Part shown: one piece after another, positions 60,800 through 64,000 of the stretch
Numbering within the stretch: position 1 is the stretch's first letter
How the letters are laid out: each line of letters begins with the position of its first letter
Source of the DNA: CAYMMX01 sp964391675
GTDB taxonomy: Bacteria > Cyanobacteriota > Vampirovibrionia > Gastranaerophilales > Gastranaerophilaceae
Reading direction: 5' to 3'
NCBI GenBank assembly: GCA_964391675.1
Contig: CAYMMX010000001.1
Span: forward strand, 398,341 to 462,340
DNA length: 64,000 nucleotides
Notes under the pieces: model-generated
Databases searched by the model: none
The model's input: only the letters and a program-made list of their open reading frames with translations
What the model was told of the DNA's origin: nothing
Translations under genes and position numbers: made by a program

Positions 60800-61516
60800 A
60801 TGAAAATTACATCAATTAAAAATGGTCTTTGCCCCAATTACAAAGATAAATTTAATACAAGACATAATAAAAATGTAAATTTTAAATCGAATGATAATTT
60901 ACATGCAGACAGTATTGAGCAAACTGATAAATCATTTAAAAAGGGAGCACTAATAGGAAGCTTGATTGGGACAACTATATCCAGTGTTATTGCAATTGCT
61001 TCTGTTAAAAATGTTAAAAATATTATTCCCAAAATTTTAACAACGGACTTTTCTAATCCAAAAAATCTGTTCATGATTGCTTCAGGATCTGTTTTAGGAG
61101 GTTTTAGCGGCAGTGTAATTGAGGATAAAGGAAAAAATGTTTGGAAAAAAACTAAAGAAGGAATTTTTCAAATGTTATCCAATGTAACATTACCGTTGTT
61201 ATTTTTATCTTTATTAAAGAATGCAAATGAGAAATTAACTAAAAATGCACATAAATCTGTTCAAAAAATAGGAACTTTTATATCAGTATTCACAGGTGTC
61301 GGAATTGGTGCTTATACTGGAGCTTACATTGCTAATAAAATAAACAAGCATATAATCAAACCGGAGATTCCATATGAAAGAAATCTTGGAGTTAAAGATT
61401 TCTTAGTTCATGTGGATGATTTACCTTTAGCTCTTGCTTCAACAGGAATACCTTATATTGACAAATTGATACCTTTAATTCTTGTTACCAGAGGTTATGA
61501 TGTTGGCAAACAGTAG
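60800..61516 (+). CDS. Membrane protein of unknown function
   Basis: A 238-aa protein. The start MKITSIKNGLC at 60800 is preferred over an in-frame TTG at 60770. The N-terminal tail has NKNVNFKSNDN, resembling the NFKS opening of the 55522 gene. Four hydrophobic, glycine-rich segments follow (GALIGSLIGTTISSVIAIA, MIASGSVLGGFSGSVI, LPLLFLSLL, GVGIGAYTGAYIA). No family recognised. Convergent with mutS, with a 13-nt gap. Confidence 0.6.
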   Translation: MKITSIKNGLCPNYKDKFNTRHNKNVNFKSNDNLHADSIEQTDKSFKKGALIGSLIGTTISSVIAIASVKNVKNIIPKILTTDFSNPKNLFMIASGSVLGGFSGSVIEDKGKNVWKKTKEGIFQMLSNVTLPLLFLSLLKNANEKLTKNAHKSVQKIGTFISVFTGVGIGAYTGAYIANKINKHIIKPEIPYERNLGVKDFLVHVDDLPLALASTGIPYIDKLIPLILVTRGYDVGKQ

Positions 61517-61529
61517 TTTACGTGTAATT

Positions 61530-64000
61530 TTAATTAAACAAATTAAGCTGTGGGATTTCAGGTTCTTTCTTTTCTGTTTTTTTCCTTGTTGATAAATTGT
61601 TTGAAAAATCTTTTTGCATTTTATTCATTAAATCTTGTGAACGGTTAATTATACTGCTTGGAAGACCTGCCATTTTTGCAACTTGAATACCATAACTTTT
61701 ACTTGCACCGCCTTGAACAATTTTTCTTAAAAACTCAATTTCACCATTTTCTTCTGAAATTGTAATCCTGTAATTCTTAATTTGAGGGTACGTATTGGTC
61801 ATTACATTTAATTCATGATAATGTGTGGCAAAAATACATCTGGCCTTGATTTTTGTAGCTATAAATTCTGCAACAGACCATGCAATTGCAACACCATCAT
61901 AGGTACTTGTCCCTCTACCGATTTCGTCTAAAAGGATTAAACTTTTTTCTGTTGCTGAATTTAAAATATGAGCTGTTTCAATCATTTCTACCATAAATGT
62001 AGATTGTCCCAGTGTTAAATCATCGCTTGCACCGACACGGGTAAATATTTTATCTACAATGCCTATTTTTGCATAATCTGCAGGGACATACGAACCAATT
62101 TGTGCCAAAATTGTTATTAATGCATTCTGACGCATGAAGGTTGATTTTCCAGCCATATTTGGACCTGTTAAAATCATAAATTCAGTTTTATCTGTGTTAT
62201 TTCCGTAGGCAAGTTCCAAATCATTAGAAACATAAGTTCCTAAAGGTAAAATCTTTTCTAAAACAGCATGTCTGCCGTTTTTAACAATAAAATCATTACT
62301 CTCATCAACTATAGGCTTTACATAATTATTTTCAACAGCAATTGTTGCAAGCGAAGTTAAAACATCTATTTTAGCTATACAATCTGCAACTTCTCTTATT
62401 TTGGTTACATATTCTTTTGAGTATTCTTTTAAATCATTAAATAATTTATTTTCTAATTCCCGTGCTTTAAATTGAGCTGATAAGACGTCATCTTCATGTT
62501 TCTTAAGTTCTTCTGTGATGAATCTTTCTGCATTTGTAAGCGTTTGTTTTCTTACATAATTACTTGGAACAAGATTTAAGTTTGAATTTGTAACTTCAAT
62601 AAAAAATCCAAAAATTTTATTGTAACCTACTTTTAAAAATTTACAGCCGGTTTTTTCTTTTTCTTTTTCTTCAAATTCTTTAAGCCATTTTTCGCCGCCT
62701 GTCAGAAGATCATTAAAATAATCTAATTCAGCACTTACTCCTGATTTTATAACTCCACCGTCTTTAATAATAGCAGGTGCGTCTTCCGAAATTGTTCTAT
62801 CAATTATGCCTGCAAATTCATTTAGTTCAATTTCATATTCATTTAATCTATTAAAAACATTATTTTCTAAATTTTCTATTATTTTAATAATTTCAGGTAA
62901 TAAAAATAAAGTATTTTTTAAACTTAAAAAATCTCTGGGATTTGCTGAATTATTGCTTAATCTTGTTGAAAGTCTTTGAATATCATAGACTTTACTTAAA
63001 AGATTAGTCAAACTATTTCTGATATCAAAATTTGAGATTAATTCTTCTATAATATTTTGTCTTTGAGTAATTTCAACAGTATTTTTTAATGGTTGGCAAA
63101 TCCATGATTTTAAAAGTCTTGCGCCCATATTAGTTTGGGTTTTGTCTATTGACCAAATAAGAGACCCGTATTTGTTTTTATCACGTAATGTTTCTGTTAA
63201 TTCAAGATTTTTTCTAGTATTTGCATCTATAACAACGTATTCTGACAATTCATAAGGTTCAATTCTATCAAATTTAGGAAAACTTTCTTTCATTGTCTCC
63301 CAAATGTAAGCCACAAGGGCTCCTGCTGCCTGAAATCCGACTTTGTAATTTTCATATCCGAATGATTCAAGCGAATTAGTCTTAAAAACCGTTTTTAAAT
63401 TATTTATAGCAAAATTTGTTTCAAATATATTTGAAGGAACTTTTGAACAATTATAGTTATTTATAATCTCAATAGGTAAATCAATTTTTTCTTCAGGTAC
63501 AATTTGAAATGGCATAATCTTTTGCTGAATTCCCGGAGCTATAATTTCTGATGGCTGAAGCCTTGCGAGTTCAGATGAAATCATATTTAAATCTGCCTGA
63601 GTAGTTTTAAATTCGCCCGTTGAAATATCGGCATATGCAAAACCAAATAAATCTGATTTATTACTCTTATACAAAGCACAAATATAATTATTACTGTTTT
63701 GTTTGAGTAAATTACTTTCTGTTAGTGTTCCTGCTGTAACAAGTCTTACAACACCTCTTTTTACAATTCCTTTTGTTTCTTTAGGGTCTTCCAGTTGCTC
63801 ACAAATAGCAACTTTATAATTTTTTTCAATAAGTTTTTCCAAATAATTATCAATAGCTTTTGCCGGAACGCCTGCAAGGGGAATTCTTCCTAAAACAGAA
63901 CCGGCATCACGTCCTGTGAGAGTTAATTCAAGTTCTCTTGACATAATTTCAGCATCTTCAAAAAAAGTTTCATAAAAATCGCCCAATCGATATAATAAAA
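61530..64000 (-). CDS. mutS: DNA mismatch repair protein MutS (N-terminus outside window)
   Basis: Mismatch recognition ATPase. The frame stays open to the window edge. The TTG at 63986 is a leucine in LLYRLGDFYETFF, so the true start lies beyond 64000. Seen are the N-terminal mismatch domain (GRDAGSVLGRIPLAGVPAKA), the connector, core and clamp domains, and the ATPase with GPNMAGKSTFMRQ, the TRVGASDDL region and LLDEIGRGTSTYDG. The C-terminus PQLNLF is a beta-clamp-binding motif. Confidence 0.97.
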   Translation of the reverse strand, partial: LLYRLGDFYETFFEDAEIMSRELELTLTGRDAGSVLGRIPLAGVPAKAIDNYLEKLIEKNYKVAICEQLEDPKETKGIVKRGVVRLVTAGTLTESNLLKQNSNNYICALYKSNKSDLFGFAYADISTGEFKTTQADLNMISSELARLQPSEIIAPGIQQKIMPFQIVPEEKIDLPIEIINNYNCSKVPSNIFETNFAINNLKTVFKTNSLESFGYENYKVGFQAAGALVAYIWETMKESFPKFDRIEPYELSEYVVIDANTRKNLELTETLRDKNKYGSLIWSIDKTQTNMGARLLKSWICQPLKNTVEITQRQNIIEELISNFDIRNSLTNLLSKVYDIQRLSTRLSNNSANPRDFLSLKNTLFLLPEIIKIIENLENNVFNRLNEYEIELNEFAGIIDRTISEDAPAIIKDGGVIKSGVSAELDYFNDLLTGGEKWLKEFEEKEKEKTGCKFLKVGYNKIFGFFIEVTNSNLNLVPSNYVRKQTLTNAERFITEELKKHEDDVLSAQFKARELENKLFNDLKEYSKEYVTKIREVADCIAKIDVLTSLATIAVENNYVKPIVDESNDFIVKNGRHAVLEKILPLGTYVSNDLELAYGNNTDKTEFMILTGPNMAGKSTFMRQNALITILAQIGSYVPADYAKIGIVDKIFTRVGASDDLTLGQSTFMVEMIETAHILNSATEKSLILLDEIGRGTSTYDGVAIAWSVAEFIATKIKARCIFATHYHELNVMTNTYPQIKNYRITISEENGEIEFLRKIVQGGASKSYGIQVAKMAGLPSSIINRSQDLMNKMQKDFSNNLSTRKKTEKKEPEIPQLNLFN

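Overview
The window is 64 kb of AT-rich chromosome (mostly A/T-rich codons, short intergenic gaps) from a bacterium that is probably a non-photosynthetic relative of cyanobacteria (Vampirovibrionia/Melainabacteria, perhaps Gastranaerophilales). This is an inference. It rests on a Ycf45-type AAA ATPase (44070-45689), a family I associate with cyanobacteria and plastids, together with SMC-ScpAB, a YvcK-type protein and several small lineage-specific proteins carrying an N-x-x-F-K-S start motif. No rRNA or ribosomal-protein marker is present to confirm it.

Backbone, left arm (1-5.6 kb): the end of a PgpH/YqfF-type c-di-AMP phosphodiesterase overlapping ybeY and dgkA, then thrB, an orphan HicB-like gene, a Bax-inhibitor-1 family membrane protein, an ABC exporter and tRNA-Asn(GTT).

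Genomic island (5590-25756, about 20.2 kb): integrated in the tRNA-Asn gene. A 50-bp direct repeat starts exactly at the anticodon loop and extends 8 nt past the tRNA. The intact tRNA lies at the left end and the displaced 3' half at the right end. Both ends carry short xATCAAA repeats that look like integrase arm sites. From left to right the island holds a noncoding region with large imperfect repeats, an AlpA/excisionase-like gene, a replication module (P-loop ATPase, iteron-like 8-mers, a candidate HUH nuclease), small membrane proteins, an Lsa-like ABC-F antibiotic-resistance ATPase with an apparent leader-peptide attenuator, a tyrosine integrase with a serine resolvase, and a dense right-hand block that looks like defence cargo. 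That block contains a 55-aa HTH regulator, an HNH nuclease and a transglutaminase-like protein in one apparent operon, a PD-(D/E)XK-like fragment opposite an XRE regulator, a zinc-ribbon protein, a type II restriction-modification pair, and a 1303-aa TPR protein ending in a PIN-like nuclease domain.

Backbone, right arm (25.8-64 kb): a hemolysin-III family protein, a DEAD-box RNA helicase, a SAM methyltransferase, a frameshifted WG-repeat gene, a STAS protein with an RsbU-type phosphatase fused to an RsbW-type kinase domain, and tRNA-Arg(ACG) with two partial tandem copies of its 5' end. A nine-gene apparent operon follows (pxpA-like, yvcK, panB, panC, a membrane cyclase-like protein, a Gfo/Idh oxidoreductase, a CDP-alcohol phosphatidyltransferase, trmL, nnrD). 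Next come a Y-family polymerase, the Ycf45-like ATPase, a GlcF-like Fe-S protein with ilvD, pyk, a sensor histidine kinase, an FAD oxidoreductase, smc-scpA-scpB, and the start-truncated mutS that runs off the window.

The strongest candidates for something undescribed are the TPR-PIN giant at the attR end, the HTH/HNH/transglutaminase-like operon, the noncoding repeat region at the left end of the island, and the tRNA-fragment repeats beside tRNA-Arg.
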